Positions 14,519-24,940 are shown, numbered from the stretch's first letter. The stretch: 64,000 bases of DNA from Bacillus sp. MM2020_4 (GCF_011250555.1 NZ_JAANMZ010000013.1:1-64000); one strand, 5' to 3'. The notes: generated from the letters alone by a model not told the origin. Numbers and translations are program-made.

Positions 14519-17500
14519 TTATTCCACTTTCAAAATGTGAGCTCCATCAAAGAAGAATAAATATCTTTCCGCAACATTTCTTCTCCAGATTTGTTCAATC
14601 GCCTTTGTATATAGGTTTATCTGCAGCCTGTACCTGTCTTCAAGGATTGGTTTTGCCTGAAGAAAACCTCCACTATACCTGCCTGTTATTCTATCGGTCT
14701 TATAGTCTATTAGGACAAGACCTTTTTCATCCTCAAGGATACAATCAATAATCCCTTGCACAAAAACAGATTCATTTTCTTCGTGCCAATTAGGATAAAC
14801 CTCTTTTGCAGGCAATGAAAGTGTAAACGGAATTTCCCGATGAATCGCCTTAGCATGAACATATCTCTGTCCTAAATTTGTGTTGAAGAATTGAACGATT
14901 AATTGGCAGTCAATGATTGCTGCTTGCTCTGCGGTTAGCAATTCATTGTGAACCATCCAGTTTACTTGTTTACCAATCGATTCTTCACTTACAGGTATGG
15001 TCAAATCAACATGCTGCATCACCATATGCATGGCCGTTCCCCGCTCTGCAGGACTTAATTGTTTCTCTTGCATAAACTTGGGACGTTTTATGATTGATTT
15101 TTTAAATTTCCGAACCAAATCGGTACCACTTTGCTCGTCAGTCATTTCCGCAAAGCGTTTTATTTCTGATACAGATTGCTTTGAGCGATGTGCCGCAGCA
15201 TCAGGGAAGGCATATTCCCATGTCAGACGTGCTTTTATTTCGTCAGCAAATGAGGACTCTACCGGAATCTTCTCTAACTTTTGCACCTTTTCCAAAAAAT
15301 GATCTTCTTCTGCTTCAATTTCTGACTCCTGTTTCTGAATTTCTTCAGCACTTATCAAAGCAACGTTCCATGAAGAAGAATGATCCGTGATTTCCGACGG
15401 AACGAACGGACTTGTTCCACCTTCACCCCTTAATTCACTGCAGTCCTGATGGCGAATTAGCGCTGGTCCAATCCAGTCAATATAACTCATAGCTCCTGCC
15501 CGCTCATAATCCTTTAACTGCCATTCAGTATTGGCGGAAACATCGTTCCATTTGTCAATGGTTTTCACTGCATCCTTTAATGTTGCTGTCACATAGAGCT
15601 TTTCCTTCGCCCTTGTCATGGCCACGTATAAGACACGCATTTCCTCTGCCAGCATTTCCATTTTCTTTTTTCGTTTAAAGGCAATTTGTGGGAGGGATGG
15701 ATACGAAATCCGTTTCTCAACATTTATATACTTTGTTGCAAAACCAAATTCCTTATCGAGCATGTAGGATTTCCGAATATCCATCATATTAAAATTCCTT
15801 GCCATTCCCGCCATAAAGACAACTGGAAATTCAAGTCCTTTACTGCTATGAATGGTCATGATTCTAACAACATCCTCCTGCTCCCCCAGGGCTCTTGCCG
15901 CACCAAGGTCGTCACCCCTATCAATCATTCGTTCGATAAAACGTAAAAAGCGGAATAACCCGCGGAACGACGTTTGTTCATAGCCTCTTGCCCTATCATA
16001 TAAAGCCCTTAAGTTTGCCTGGCGCTGCTTCCCGCCTGGCAGACCTCCAACAAAATCATAAAACCCGGTATCACGGTATAATTGCCAGATTAGTTCTGAA
16101 AGCGATCCTTGTCTTGCCAACTGTCGCCAGTCCTTTAACATGTCAAAAAAGCTGCGTACCTTTTCATAAAAAGGATCGCTATTTTCGGCTGTCTTGCTGA
16201 GGCAAAAGGCTGACACTGCCTCCCAAAATGTGCTGCGTTTCTTGTGAATCCGAATTTTTGCTAATTCTTCCTCGTTTAATCCAACAATCGGCGATCGTAA
16301 AACGGATGCCAATGGTATATCCTGGAATGGATTATCAATGACTCGCAGCAGCGATAGCATAATCGATACTTCAGTTGCTTCAAAATAACCGGTCGATAAA
16401 TTTGCATAAATGGGAATACTCTGTTGTTTGAACTCCTCCATGATCTGTGGTGCCCAAGTCATGGAGCGAAGGAGGATCACCACATCCCGATACAGTAACG
16501 GTTTTTGCATTTTCGTTTTTGTGTTATATACCGGGGTGCCACTTAACACCAACTCTTTAATTTTTGCTGCCATCACCCTTGCTTCAAGCTGTGATTGTGC
16601 AAGGTCTTCGGCATCAAACTCAAATCGTTCTGTCTCATTCTCTGCTTCTGCGGTCATCTCCGCACTTTCAGCGTTTTGATCAATAAGGATAACTTCTATT
16701 GGAAAAGAATGATCCTCCGGATAGGGTGCGCCATTTCGTAATTCCGCCGCCTCATCATACTCAATCTCTCCAACCTTGACACCCATGATTTGTTTAAATA
16801 AATAATTGGTGCCATCAAGTACTTCCTTTCTGCTTCTGAAGTTACGCGCTAAATCGATCCTAAGTCCTGAATCTCTCCCATGGGTAGTAAAGCGATTATA
16901 TTTACTTAAGAAGAGATTTGGCTCAGCCAGACGAAACCGGTAAATACTTTGTTTTACATCTCCGACCATGAAAAGATTACCTGTGCGTTCATCTTCCTGG
17001 GTTACCAGCTTTAGTATTGTCTCTTGGACCATATTTACATCTTGATACTCGTCGCAGTAGACCTCTTTAAAGTGGCTGCGGAAGGTAAGCGCCGCATCTG
17101 AGGGAATAAATTCCCCTTCTACATTGATTCCATTTGTTAGTATTCCAAGACAGTAATGCTCTAAATCGGCATAATCAACGAGTCCCTTTTCTCTTTTTAC
17201 TTTTTCAAACCGGGTTGAAAATGCTTTTACAAGGTTAACCAATGTTTCTATTAATGGACGCATTTCCTCCATATCCCGTAAAAAGCCCTCCGGTTTTCGC
17301 GAAAAAAGTTCTTCCTTTATTTCTTGGATTTTTTTCTTTGCTTTATCCCGTAGCTTTTGAGCCTTTTCTGTTAGATTCTTCTCGTAGTGGTCACCCTTCA
17401 CCGGTTTAGCCCTTCCGAAAGACCAGGTTTGCATCGCTTGATACAGTGCTGCCCATGAATCCTTCTGAGCTAGCATTAGCGTTTCTAAGACATGCAAATC

Positions 17501-18292
17501 ATCTAAAAAGTTTTCCGCCCGCGGCGCAGGGCCATTTGGGAGCTTTGTCAGTTCCAATCCTCGCTTAATCATATCCTTGGCAGCTTCTAACTGTAGTTCA
17601 ATATCAAAAAGCAGTGACTGGATAAAAGGTAGATCCTCAATATCAGTGATATCCCCCACATCATACATCGAAACAATTGATTGTAAATAGTCCTCCGGCA
17701 CTGGATTCGAACGGGCAAAATCATAAATAGAACGAACGATATCCATTAGCGCCTGATCGCTTCGATCATTTGTGAACGAATCTACCAAATGAAAAAAACT
17801 CTCATTCTTTTCTTTACCATATTCCTCTTCAAACAGCTCTTCCATTACCTCATCTCTAATGATTTGTGCTTCTGTTTCATCAGCAATCCGAAAACCTGGG
17901 TCAATATCGATTAAATAATAATATTTATGGATGACTTCCAAACAAAAAGAGTGAAGTGTTGAAATGGAGGCTTTGTTTAATAAGCTAAGCTGTTTTCGTA
18001 AATGTCTGGACCCCGGATCCTGATCGATTGCTTTTTCCAAGGCTTCGCCCATTCGGTGCCTCATTTCTGCAGCTGAAGCATTCGTAAACGTTACTACCAA
18101 TAGTTCGTTGACATCAATTGGATTTTCCAAAGAAAGGATCTTTTGAATAATTCTTTCCACAAGGACGGCTGTTTTCCCAGAACCAGCCGCAGCCGCTACT
18201 AGGATATCCTTATCCCTGGCCATAATGGCCTTCCACTGGTCATCTGTCCAGGTCACACCTGCTGGCTTGGGAGGGATTATGACATTACTCAT
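14519..18292 (-). CDS. addA: AddA, helicase-nuclease subunit of AddAB
   Basis: This 1257-aa UvrD-like ATP-dependent helicase with a C-terminal RecB-type nuclease processes double-strand breaks for RecA loading. The Walker A motif is AAAAGSGKT (33-41), Walker B appears as YCDEYQDVN, and the nuclease motif is GIIDCILEDEKGLVLIDYKTD near the C-terminus. It overlaps addB by 8 nt. Length is normal for the family. Confidence 0.96.
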   Translation of the reverse strand: MSNVIIPPKPAGVTWTDDQWKAIMARDKDILVAAAAGSGKTAVLVERIIQKILSLENPIDVNELLVVTFTNASAAEMRHRMGEALEKAIDQDPGSRHLRKQLSLLNKASISTLHSFCLEVIHKYYYLIDIDPGFRIADETEAQIIRDEVMEELFEEEYGKEKNESFFHLVDSFTNDRSDQALMDIVRSIYDFARSNPVPEDYLQSIVSMYDVGDITDIEDLPFIQSLLFDIELQLEAAKDMIKRGLELTKLPNGPAPRAENFLDDLHVLETLMLAQKDSWAALYQAMQTWSFGRAKPVKGDHYEKNLTEKAQKLRDKAKKKIQEIKEELFSRKPEGFLRDMEEMRPLIETLVNLVKAFSTRFEKVKREKGLVDYADLEHYCLGILTNGINVEGEFIPSDAALTFRSHFKEVYCDEYQDVNMVQETILKLVTQEDERTGNLFMVGDVKQSIYRFRLAEPNLFLSKYNRFTTHGRDSGLRIDLARNFRSRKEVLDGTNYLFKQIMGVKVGEIEYDEAAELRNGAPYPEDHSFPIEVILIDQNAESAEMTAEAENETERFEFDAEDLAQSQLEARVMAAKIKELVLSGTPVYNTKTKMQKPLLYRDVVILLRSMTWAPQIMEEFKQQSIPIYANLSTGYFEATEVSIMLSLLRVIDNPFQDIPLASVLRSPIVGLNEEELAKIRIHKKRSTFWEAVSAFCLSKTAENSDPFYEKVRSFFDMLKDWRQLARQGSLSELIWQLYRDTGFYDFVGGLPGGKQRQANLRALYDRARGYEQTSFRGLFRFLRFIERMIDRGDDLGAARALGEQEDVVRIMTIHSSKGLEFPVVFMAGMARNFNMMDIRKSYMLDKEFGFATKYINVEKRISYPSLPQIAFKRKKKMEMLAEEMRVLYVAMTRAKEKLYVTATLKDAVKTIDKWNDVSANTEWQLKDYERAGAMSYIDWIGPALIRHQDCSELRGEGGTSPFVPSEITDHSSSWNVALISAEEIQKQESEIEAEEDHFLEKVQKLEKIPVESSFADEIKARLTWEYAFPDAAAHRSKQSVSEIKRFAEMTDEQSGTDLVRKFKKSIIKRPKFMQEKQLSPAERGTAMHMVMQHVDLTIPVSEESIGKQVNWMVHNELLTAEQAAIIDCQLIVQFFNTNLGQRYVHAKAIHREIPFTLSLPAKEVYPNWHEENESVFVQGIIDCILEDEKGLVLIDYKTDRITGRYSGGFLQAKPILEDRYRLQINLYTKAIEQIWRRNVAERYLFFFDGAHILKVE

Positions 18293-21200
18293 TTTCCGTC
18301 GACTCCTTTTTAATTAATTCCAATACATCCTCTTTTGAATGTGGTGTAAGAATCCGATAACGATTACTTTCAATCGATTCATCAAATTGACATACCGCCT
18401 TATAAGAGCAAAAGGTACAAGGGGTCTTGTCCTTTAGCTTATATGGCGCAATATCAATTTGCCCATTCGTAATGGCATTGCCTGTTTTTTGATATAAATC
18501 TCGGACATGGTTTCGTAAATGGTCAAATTCTTGTAAACTTGCTACCTTTGACTTTTTCGATAAATTTCCATCTTTTTTAATCCCAGCGGCCACAATTTGC
18601 GAATCACCGGATTCTAATGTTTGATCCATTAACTGGATGACCCTTTGGTCACTCACCATTAACCCATTCATTTTAAACTTTTTCATCATTTCATTTTCGA
18701 TTTCATCCATGGACAACATTTTCGTTGTATTGATAAACGGATTATGAACATGGAAATAAAGAACACCTGCAGGACTAGCTTTCATCTCCACTAATTCATT
18801 GGAATGAGTAATGACAATATCAAGATAGGTCAGCATTTGCAGTGCAAGACCATAATAAACCTCAGTTAAATTAACATCCTTCTCACTCGATTTATAATCT
18901 ATTACCCGCAAAAAGACACTATCGTCTTCTAAGTTAGCTTTATCAACCCGATCAATCCGCCCTGCCAATTCCATTCTTTTTCCATTCTTTAATGAAAAAG
19001 TTAATGGCGGAAGATCCCCATTTGGTCCAAACCCTAATTCTAAGCCAATTGGTGAAAAGCCACTCACTTTTGCGTGTTCACTTAAGACAATGGACGCACG
19101 AGTAATAATTTGCTCCAATTTCCGCTTAATATAATGGTGGCGTTCCGAACTGAGTAATATTTCGTTTTGTAGCTTGGGTGCTAACGTCTTAACTGCCTCT
19201 TTCGAAAGGTCTTCACATTGCTTTCGAGTTAACTCAGCCCATGACATGTTCTGGTCATTGACAATATCGGCAATCTGCTTTAATGCAGCATGGAACAATT
19301 CACCAATATCAGGTGCCTCCAGGCGAAAAATTTGTCGTTCACGAAGCTTTAAACCATGCTGGGCAAAATGTGAAAAGGCACAGCCATTGAATAATTCCAT
19401 TCTGGAAACACTTGCCTGAATGGTCTCACCATATAATTCATCCGCCACCTCTTTTGAAAGCTGGACGGAACTATTTGAGTAATAGAGGCTTGAAAATACC
19501 TTTTGTGCTCTGTTTTTCCACGAGCTTTCAAGATAAAAGTTATACACATCCCACCATAGGCTGGAAATGGGATAATTTCGTTTTTTCCATTGCAGCTGTG
19601 TGTTAAGATAGGACATGGTGGTTGTATAATTCGAAACAAAGCGTAACTGCTCAGTTTCTTCAAGTTCAGCAGGGTCTGTAACTAGGTACTCTTCCTTTGC
19701 GTCTGGAAACATATCTTTAAGTCTCTTGATGTAGGAAGAAGGTATTAATGCTTTTCCTTCGTCATTTGCAAGCGGGTAGCTGACATAAAGCTTTTCTGAT
19801 GGTGCCGTAAACGCTTTATAGGCAAGGAATGTTTCATCAAGTAAGCGGGTCCGACTACTTGGTGCAACCTTCATGCCTGCCGTTAAAAGCAGTTCTCTGT
19901 CTTCATCTGCCAGGATGCCGTCATCAGAAATTTTCGCTGGCAGCACTCCTTCATTCACACCAACCATGAAAACAATTTTGATGTCATTCAATCTTGATTT
20001 TTCTAAATCACCAATTAGCACCTGATCGAGTGCAGGCGGAATCAGGGAAAAATGCAGGGATTCGAAGCCCGCTTCTAAAATAGCAGCAAATGCCTTAGGG
20101 GTAACTTGCTCTTCCCCAAGTATTTCAACATACTGATCAAGAAGGTCAACGACCGCATTCCATACTTGTTCGTGTTCCCGCATTCTTAACAGATTACCCT
20201 TTTCTTCAGCCGCCATTTTCCATTTTTCAAGCTTATCTGGAATATCTAATTCTTCTAAATATAAATAGATAGCTTCACAAAGCTTTCGTCCTGTATCGGC
20301 CTTCTTCAACCTTCTGGATAACCGTAAAATTGGCGCAGTTACCATAAGCTTAAGTTCATTTAATTCCTGCTCCAGCTCTTTTTCAGCATCTGTTTGGACA
20401 TTGCCCGCCGATTCAAGCCCTCTTATGCGCCGATAAACCCAGCGTTCCTTTTTCGTCCATTTACCTCCATTAATTCCATAGGCTAGACAGTAGTTTTCCA
20501 GCCTATCCATCTTCTCCCGCATTTTAGCCGGATTTTCCTGAGGAGGATACAATAATTCAGTTTTTATTGCTCTAAACACTGGCTCATAACGCCAATAAGA
20601 GTTTATCACTTCTAAACTTGAGCGGATTAATTCAATCAGCGGATGATTGAGCATCGTTCTTTTCTGATCGATAAAATAAGGGATCTGATAATCGTCAAAT
20701 ACTGGTTCAACAATTTCATGGTAGTCCCCGCCATTTCTAATTAACAGAGCGATCTCTCGGTAACGATACCCACTTGTCCGAACTACATCGCGGATTTCCC
20801 ATGCAATCCCTTCAATCTCCGCCCTTCGATTAACAGCCTGACTAATATGAATCGCAGGCGCGCCTTTGAAAACTGCTGCTGGTCGTGTATCAAATTCTTT
20901 CTCTAAATGACGTAATGATGGAAGATTCCATTTTACCTGTTCCTTTAGAATGATTGGTTGTTCTATTTCACTGCTGCTGATCCGTGCTAAATCATAGATG
21001 TTATAGCATGTCTCACCCGATGCCCGGAACAGGTCAAGCTCATCCGGCTCTGAATGAACAAATAACCGATCTGCAGTCACCGCGATTGAAACACGTTTAC
21101 AATGCTTCATTAATTCCGCCATGACAAGATATTCCTGTGGTGTAAAGCTATAAAATCCATCGATATAGATTTCTGCCTCTTTCAAGTAAGCCGAGGCTGA

Positions 21201-21782
21201 TATTTTCTCTGCTAAGAGGCGAAAATAATCTTCCGAATCGATATATTTCCCAAAGATCTCGTCCTCAAATTTAGAATAGATCAATTCTAAATCATTTAAT
21301 TTGTCGTGTAAGGCCTTCGAAACAGAAGTATCCCCCAAACCGAACTGGACCGATTTTTCTATCAACTCTTCGGGTCTTAGACAGTATCGCTTAAACTCGG
21401 TAATGATTTGTTCCAGTTGCTGAACAAATCCATTCTTGTCAGCTGCTCGCTGAAAAATCTTTAAATTTTCTTTCTGTTCGTCAAGTATCTTACGAATTAG
21501 CATATTCAATCCGACACTACTCAAATGTGTTCTGCTAATTCCGCCTGTTTCCTGCAGGATCCGCCATGCTAAACGGGAAAAGCTATAAACCTGGGCACGA
21601 ATCATTCCGCCAATACTCGCGTCTGTCGCCAAACGGTATTCAGATAAAAAAGTCATTTGTTCCGGAACAATATAAATAATTGGTGTACCTTCGGGTTCGC
21701 GGGTTAAACGGTCGCGTATTTCGTCAAGAAACATCGAAGTCTTACCGCTACCTGACCGCCCAATTACCATTCTAACTGACAT
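18285..21782 (-). CDS. addB: AddB, nuclease subunit of AddAB
   Basis: This 1165-aa partner of AddA has an N-terminal GRSGSGKT loop (8-15), a degenerate helicase core and a C-terminal nuclease with the DYKSSE motif. An Fe-S staple is expected from the cysteine in ELFNGCAFSH plus the C-terminal CTFCSYKAVC cluster. All four cysteines are visible. It starts at an ATG after AAAGGGTGG and is translationally coupled to addA. Confidence 0.95.
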   Translation of the reverse strand: MSVRMVIGRSGSGKTSMFLDEIRDRLTREPEGTPIIYIVPEQMTFLSEYRLATDASIGGMIRAQVYSFSRLAWRILQETGGISRTHLSSVGLNMLIRKILDEQKENLKIFQRAADKNGFVQQLEQIITEFKRYCLRPEELIEKSVQFGLGDTSVSKALHDKLNDLELIYSKFEDEIFGKYIDSEDYFRLLAEKISASAYLKEAEIYIDGFYSFTPQEYLVMAELMKHCKRVSIAVTADRLFVHSEPDELDLFRASGETCYNIYDLARISSSEIEQPIILKEQVKWNLPSLRHLEKEFDTRPAAVFKGAPAIHISQAVNRRAEIEGIAWEIRDVVRTSGYRYREIALLIRNGGDYHEIVEPVFDDYQIPYFIDQKRTMLNHPLIELIRSSLEVINSYWRYEPVFRAIKTELLYPPQENPAKMREKMDRLENYCLAYGINGGKWTKKERWVYRRIRGLESAGNVQTDAEKELEQELNELKLMVTAPILRLSRRLKKADTGRKLCEAIYLYLEELDIPDKLEKWKMAAEEKGNLLRMREHEQVWNAVVDLLDQYVEILGEEQVTPKAFAAILEAGFESLHFSLIPPALDQVLIGDLEKSRLNDIKIVFMVGVNEGVLPAKISDDGILADEDRELLLTAGMKVAPSSRTRLLDETFLAYKAFTAPSEKLYVSYPLANDEGKALIPSSYIKRLKDMFPDAKEEYLVTDPAELEETEQLRFVSNYTTTMSYLNTQLQWKKRNYPISSLWWDVYNFYLESSWKNRAQKVFSSLYYSNSSVQLSKEVADELYGETIQASVSRMELFNGCAFSHFAQHGLKLRERQIFRLEAPDIGELFHAALKQIADIVNDQNMSWAELTRKQCEDLSKEAVKTLAPKLQNEILLSSERHHYIKRKLEQIITRASIVLSEHAKVSGFSPIGLELGFGPNGDLPPLTFSLKNGKRMELAGRIDRVDKANLEDDSVFLRVIDYKSSEKDVNLTEVYYGLALQMLTYLDIVITHSNELVEMKASPAGVLYFHVHNPFINTTKMLSMDEIENEMMKKFKMNGLMVSDQRVIQLMDQTLESGDSQIVAAGIKKDGNLSKKSKVASLQEFDHLRNHVRDLYQKTGNAITNGQIDIAPYKLKDKTPCTFCSYKAVCQFDESIESNRYRILTPHSKEDVLELIKKESTENE

Positions 21783-21910
21783 GGGTTTACCACCCTTTCT
21801 CGATTACCTCTTTATCTCACATTCTACCATAAAATAGGTACAAACGTTTGGATTTCCCCTTATGGATTTATACCAATAATGGTAATTGATACGTTTATAT
21901 CCATAAAAAA

Positions 21911-21932
21911 AATACGATTCATCCAATCGTAT
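21911..21932 (-). terminator. Terminator downstream of the signal peptidase gene
   Basis: ATACGATT pairs with AATCGTAT around CATCC. On the minus strand it is followed by a run of eight T residues. Confidence 0.75.
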
Positions 21933-21974
21933 CATTGCCCTTTAAAGGTAGGAAAGTTGTGACTTTGAGAATTA

Positions 21975-22012
21975 TCTAGCTCTAGGCGCCGATTAACGGG
22001 CGCCTTTTGTTT
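21975..22012. repeat. Shortened copy of the interspersed repeat
   Basis: The sequence TCTAGCTCTAGGCGCCG..CGGGCGCCTTTTG is an inverted, internally deleted relative of the 2605-2748 element. It forms a strong GGCGCC hairpin and is followed by T residues on the plus strand. Confidence 0.6.
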
Positions 22013-22017
22013 TTCTA

Positions 22018-22572
22018 TTAAAAGTGCACGTCCATTTCATTTAATGGCCAATAGCGCAAATCGACTTTACCGACAACTTGACTGGAAGAGATGAACCCGA
22101 ATTGGCGGCTGTCCCAGCTTCCTAATCGATTATCACCAAGGACAAATAATTTTCCCTCCGGAACTGTATTTTCCCCCGTAATCTCCTTTAAACTAAAATC
22201 ACCTGTCAGCTTCATACCAGGTGCTTTCTGCTTATAAACCTTTAAAAACGGTTCTTCGTATTTATGACCGTTAATAAACAGCGTATCATTACGGTATTCG
22301 ATTTTATCACCCGGCAGCCCGACAATGCGTTTGACAAAATCCTCTTTGGAATTGGCATGAAAGACGATGACATCAAACCGGTTTAATTCCCCCACCTGAT
22401 AGCCAAGCTTATTGACAACAAGTTTGTTTCCATCCTGAAGGGTCGGCATCATTGATTCGCCTTCTACAATATAATTGGAAAAGAAAAATGTTCGAATAAA
22501 AGCAAAGATAATGATTCCGATGGCAAATGCCTTCACCCATTCCAATCCTTCCTTTTTCCATTCAATTTTCAT
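22018..22572 (-). CDS. sipV: Type I signal peptidase
   Basis: This 184-aa membrane serine protease removes signal peptides of secreted proteins. A single N-terminal helix spans about 12-31. The catalytic dyad is Ser40 (EGESMMPTL) and Lys81 (DFVKRIVGLPGD), and box E is GDNRLGSWDSR. The neighbourhood (yhjE upstream, addB downstream) matches B. subtilis sipV, so that symbol is used by synteny; it could equally be called lepB. Its start overlaps the yhjE end by 11 nt. Confidence 0.92.
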   Translation of the reverse strand: MKIEWKKEGLEWVKAFAIGIIIFAFIRTFFFSNYIVEGESMMPTLQDGNKLVVNKLGYQVGELNRFDVIVFHANSKEDFVKRIVGLPGDKIEYRNDTLFINGHKYEEPFLKVYKQKAPGMKLTGDFSLKEITGENTVPEGKLFVLGDNRLGSWDSRQFGFISSSQVVGKVDLRYWPLNEMDVHF

Positions 22573-23227
22573 TGAATCTCCTCCGTTTCTCCGTCACTGT
22601 ATTTCTATCTATTTCACCATTATGGTCAGTTTCAGTACTCTTATTCATCCTTATTTCAATTCTTTTTCCTACATACCAAAGAATAAAAATGACTAGTAAA
22701 ACAATGACTGTTCGAAAAGGTTTTGTTATGAGCGAACGGAGATCATAGCCAATAAAGCTAATGGTAAAAATCATCACCATTTTTCCAATACACACTGCCA
22801 GCATATATTGAGCAAATCGTATTTTTGATAACCCCGCAACAATGTTCACAAGCGCTGAAGGCGTAAATGGAAAACATAGGATTAAAAATAGAGGGCCGAA
22901 CCCATGTTGATCCACCCAGTCCATCAGCTTTCGAACCTTTGGGTGCCTGGGCAAAAAAGATAATAATTTTTTTTGCCCATATCTCCTAATTAGTAAAAAA
23001 ACAAATAAGGCTCCCATACAAGCTCCAAGCCAAGAAAATAAAAAACCTAGCCAAAGGCCAAAGGCACTGGCATTTGCCATGACAAATACAAACAAGGGGA
23101 GAAATGGCAAAAACGCTTCAAGGACGATCAATAACATGCCTGGTAACGGCCCAAGAGCCCGATATTCTTGTATAAGGGTCATAATGTGTTCAAGTGTAAA
23201 CCAAGCCTTTAATGATTCGATGTCCAT
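22562..23227 (-). CDS. yhjE: YhjE, TVP38/TMEM64 (DedA-like) membrane protein
   Basis: This 221-aa protein has about five membrane helices. The SNARE-associated/VTT-domain hallmark is visible as FPFTPSALVNIVAGLSKIRF (about 120-139). Family members act in lipid scrambling or envelope homeostasis. It is translationally coupled to the signal peptidase gene. An AAAGGTG SD precedes the ATG. Confidence 0.88.
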   Translation of the reverse strand: MDIESLKAWFTLEHIMTLIQEYRALGPLPGMLLIVLEAFLPFLPLFVFVMANASAFGLWLGFLFSWLGACMGALFVFLLIRRYGQKKLLSFLPRHPKVRKLMDWVDQHGFGPLFLILCFPFTPSALVNIVAGLSKIRFAQYMLAVCIGKMVMIFTISFIGYDLRSLITKPFRTVIVLLVIFILWYVGKRIEIRMNKSTETDHNGEIDRNTVTEKRRRFNEN

Positions 23228-23564
23228 CTGCCTTCACCTTTCATGTTTTGTCTGTCAGAGCCCCTTTATTTCGTGATAAATTGATGGAGTGCCTCCTTAT
23301 TCTTCTTCACATATCCAGTACGTATGGCGAAACTACACCCAAATCACTGTTTTTTTTAGATTTCTTCATTAAATTCATTTTCCCCTATCAAATATCCTTC
23401 TATTAATAAAAACTTTCTCACACATTGCCTATAATTTTCAATAAATAAGGCTCGCCAAATTGACGAGCTTCCTGCTTGGAAATGGTCTATTGCTTTTATC
23501 ACTTTTTTTTCGTAAAATAAAGGGGAACATTTGTTCGAAAATATAGAAGGGTGTAGATGGTACG
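23228..23564. other. yhjE-yhjD divergent intergenic region
   Basis: These 337 nt hold no coding frame that I can support. A GCTCG/CGAGC hairpin lies at about 23451-23468. A possible yhjD promoter reads TTGCTT, 17 nt, TAAAAT at about 23491-23519. Otherwise the region is plain AT-rich sequence. Confidence 0.45.
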
Positions 23565-23930
23565 ATGACCAGAATTCCTGAGGATGACCGTGACATATTA
23601 GAGAAAGCTATTTATTTACCGATGGTTCTTATTGTCTTAAACCGTGATATTACTGTTGTGAAAAGCAGCCCCTTTAAGTTAAAAAAACCTTATTTGGATT
23701 TAATTGAGGCAACAATAAAGGAAATACAACGGGAACTATCTGAGGTAAAAATGTATATGAAGAAGAATAAGCTTCAAGTCATTGAAACACAGCGGGACGA
23801 TGCTTTTACGATGTACATGTTTATTTATAAGGGCTATGAAGAAAACCATAATTACTTTAACCCAAGGATCCGCAATAAAGTACAAGAATTAATGGAAGCA
23901 TACTTATTAAAAAAACATCTATCCCAATAA
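23565..23930 (+). CDS. yhjD: YhjD family protein
   Basis: This 121-aa soluble protein matches B. subtilis YhjD, a small Bacillaceae protein of unknown function. The N-terminal PEDDRDILEKAIYLPMVLIVL and central YLDLIEATIKEIQRELSEVK segments are characteristic. It is convergent with comK, with about 23 nt between the stops. The AAGGGTGTAG SD is only moderate. Confidence 0.85.
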   Translation: MTRIPEDDRDILEKAIYLPMVLIVLNRDITVVKSSPFKLKKPYLDLIEATIKEIQRELSEVKMYMKKNKLQVIETQRDDAFTMYMFIYKGYEENHNYFNPRIRNKVQELMEAYLLKKHLSQ

Positions 23931-23953
23931 AAATCTGAAATATGTAGTCATTA

Positions 23954-24520
23954 TTACCGATCTTTCAAATAAAATTCACCACTTTCTGATGCCTTCGACA
24001 ACTGGGGCCCATGCAGTAAATAAAATAATTTCTTCTTATTAAGTTCAACCCTTTGCATAAGCTTTGTTTGTAAATAAGATGTTCTTAACATTTGGGTATT
24101 AAAGGTACTGTAGGAAACCGGAAAAGTGAAAGAATTGTCATTGCGAAAAATGACCAATGTCTGCCTTGCAGATGCCCGTCTGTAATCCTTTATATGCTCA
24201 AGAAAGAACCAAATACAATTAGGGTCTTCTGGTGAAGTAGTACAGAAGGCATAGATATTGTTAATTGGTTCTATGACTATTGGGAGTTTTCGTGAATAAT
24301 CAATTAACAGTTTGGTTCCCTTCCTCCTGCTTTCATAATCGACACCATAGAATGCACAGCTGTTTTTGATTAAATCCAATGGTTTAAAAGGAGACAGAAA
24401 TTCATCTTCTGGTTCAACAATAGTGGAAAATATTTTATTTCCATATTCAGCTGGCTTTATATACATCGTACAAGAATTCACCACGTATTCTCCGATTTTT
24501 ACTTGTGCCAATCCTTTCAA
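23954..24520 (-). CDS. comK: ComK competence transcription factor
   Basis: This 188-aa protein is a clear ComK homolog. In B. subtilis ComK binds paired AT-boxes to switch on DNA-uptake genes and its own gene. The YVVNSCTMYIKP start, FYGVDYESRRKGTKLLI and HIKDYRRASARQTLVIF blocks are conserved. The ATG lies 11-12 nt after an AAAGG SD. The upstream region shared with yhzC is very AT-rich. Whether competence is functional in this strain cannot be judged from here. Confidence 0.92.
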   Translation of the reverse strand: MKGLAQVKIGEYVVNSCTMYIKPAEYGNKIFSTIVEPEDEFLSPFKPLDLIKNSCAFYGVDYESRRKGTKLLIDYSRKLPIVIEPINNIYAFCTTSPEDPNCIWFFLEHIKDYRRASARQTLVIFRNDNSFTFPVSYSTFNTQMLRTSYLQTKLMQRVELNKKKLFYLLHGPQLSKASESGEFYLKDR

Positions 24521-24607
24521 CCTCTTTTCATTTTAATTTTCCACCATATCTTACCACTTTTCCATTTTTATTCCTTTGTTTTTTTTAATTGTTGCTATTT
24601 TCTTCAC

Positions 24608-24654
24608 AATATCAGAAAAAATAATATCAGAAAATTTGATATATTATCGGAAAA
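24608..24654. promoter_or_regulatory. Three direct repeats between comK and yhzC
   Basis: AATATCAGAAAA occurs at 24608-24619 and 24623-24634. A variant, ATTATCGGAAAA, is at 24643-24654. The repeats stand 15 and 20 nt apart, in the common upstream region of comK and yhzC. Confidence 0.5.
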
Positions 24655-24692
24655 TCTCCATATAATTAAAAAAAGCATCAGAGGTGATTTCC

Positions 24693-24929
24693 ATGAATGA
24701 AAAATCATACACGGAACTAATGAAACTTGGTGCCATGAAGCGAAATCGAATGAAGGAGAACTTCGTCCAGGATCTTTACATCGACATGCTCTTATCAGAA
24801 ATTCAGTTAACGATTGAAAAAGAAAAATTGCTGCGGAAAATTGACTTGGCCATTGATACCCGGGACAAAAGATCATTTCTTCTTTTATCCGACAAGCTTA
24901 AGGACATTAACAAACGATTTGGTACGTAA
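24693..24929 (+). CDS. yhzC: IDEAL-domain protein YhzC
   Basis: This 78-aa protein has the IDEAL domain in its C-terminal half (IDLAIDTRDKRSFLLLSDKL, about 51-70). The domain is a short alpha-helical module found in Bacillaceae regulators. The start is the ATG at 24693, 6 nt after a GAGGTG SD; the upstream GTG is part of that SD. It is the divergent neighbour of comK, as in B. subtilis. The function is unknown. Confidence 0.88.
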   Translation: MNEKSYTELMKLGAMKRNRMKENFVQDLYIDMLLSEIQLTIEKEKLLRKIDLAIDTRDKRSFLLLSDKLKDINKRFGT

Positions 24930-24940
24930 AAAACTTTTTA

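Noticed and set aside
21835..21905. Inverted TTATGGAT...ATCCATAA repeat upstream of addB
   Set aside because: It is AT-rich and imperfect, with a long centre; chance similarity cannot be excluded and no known operator fits.
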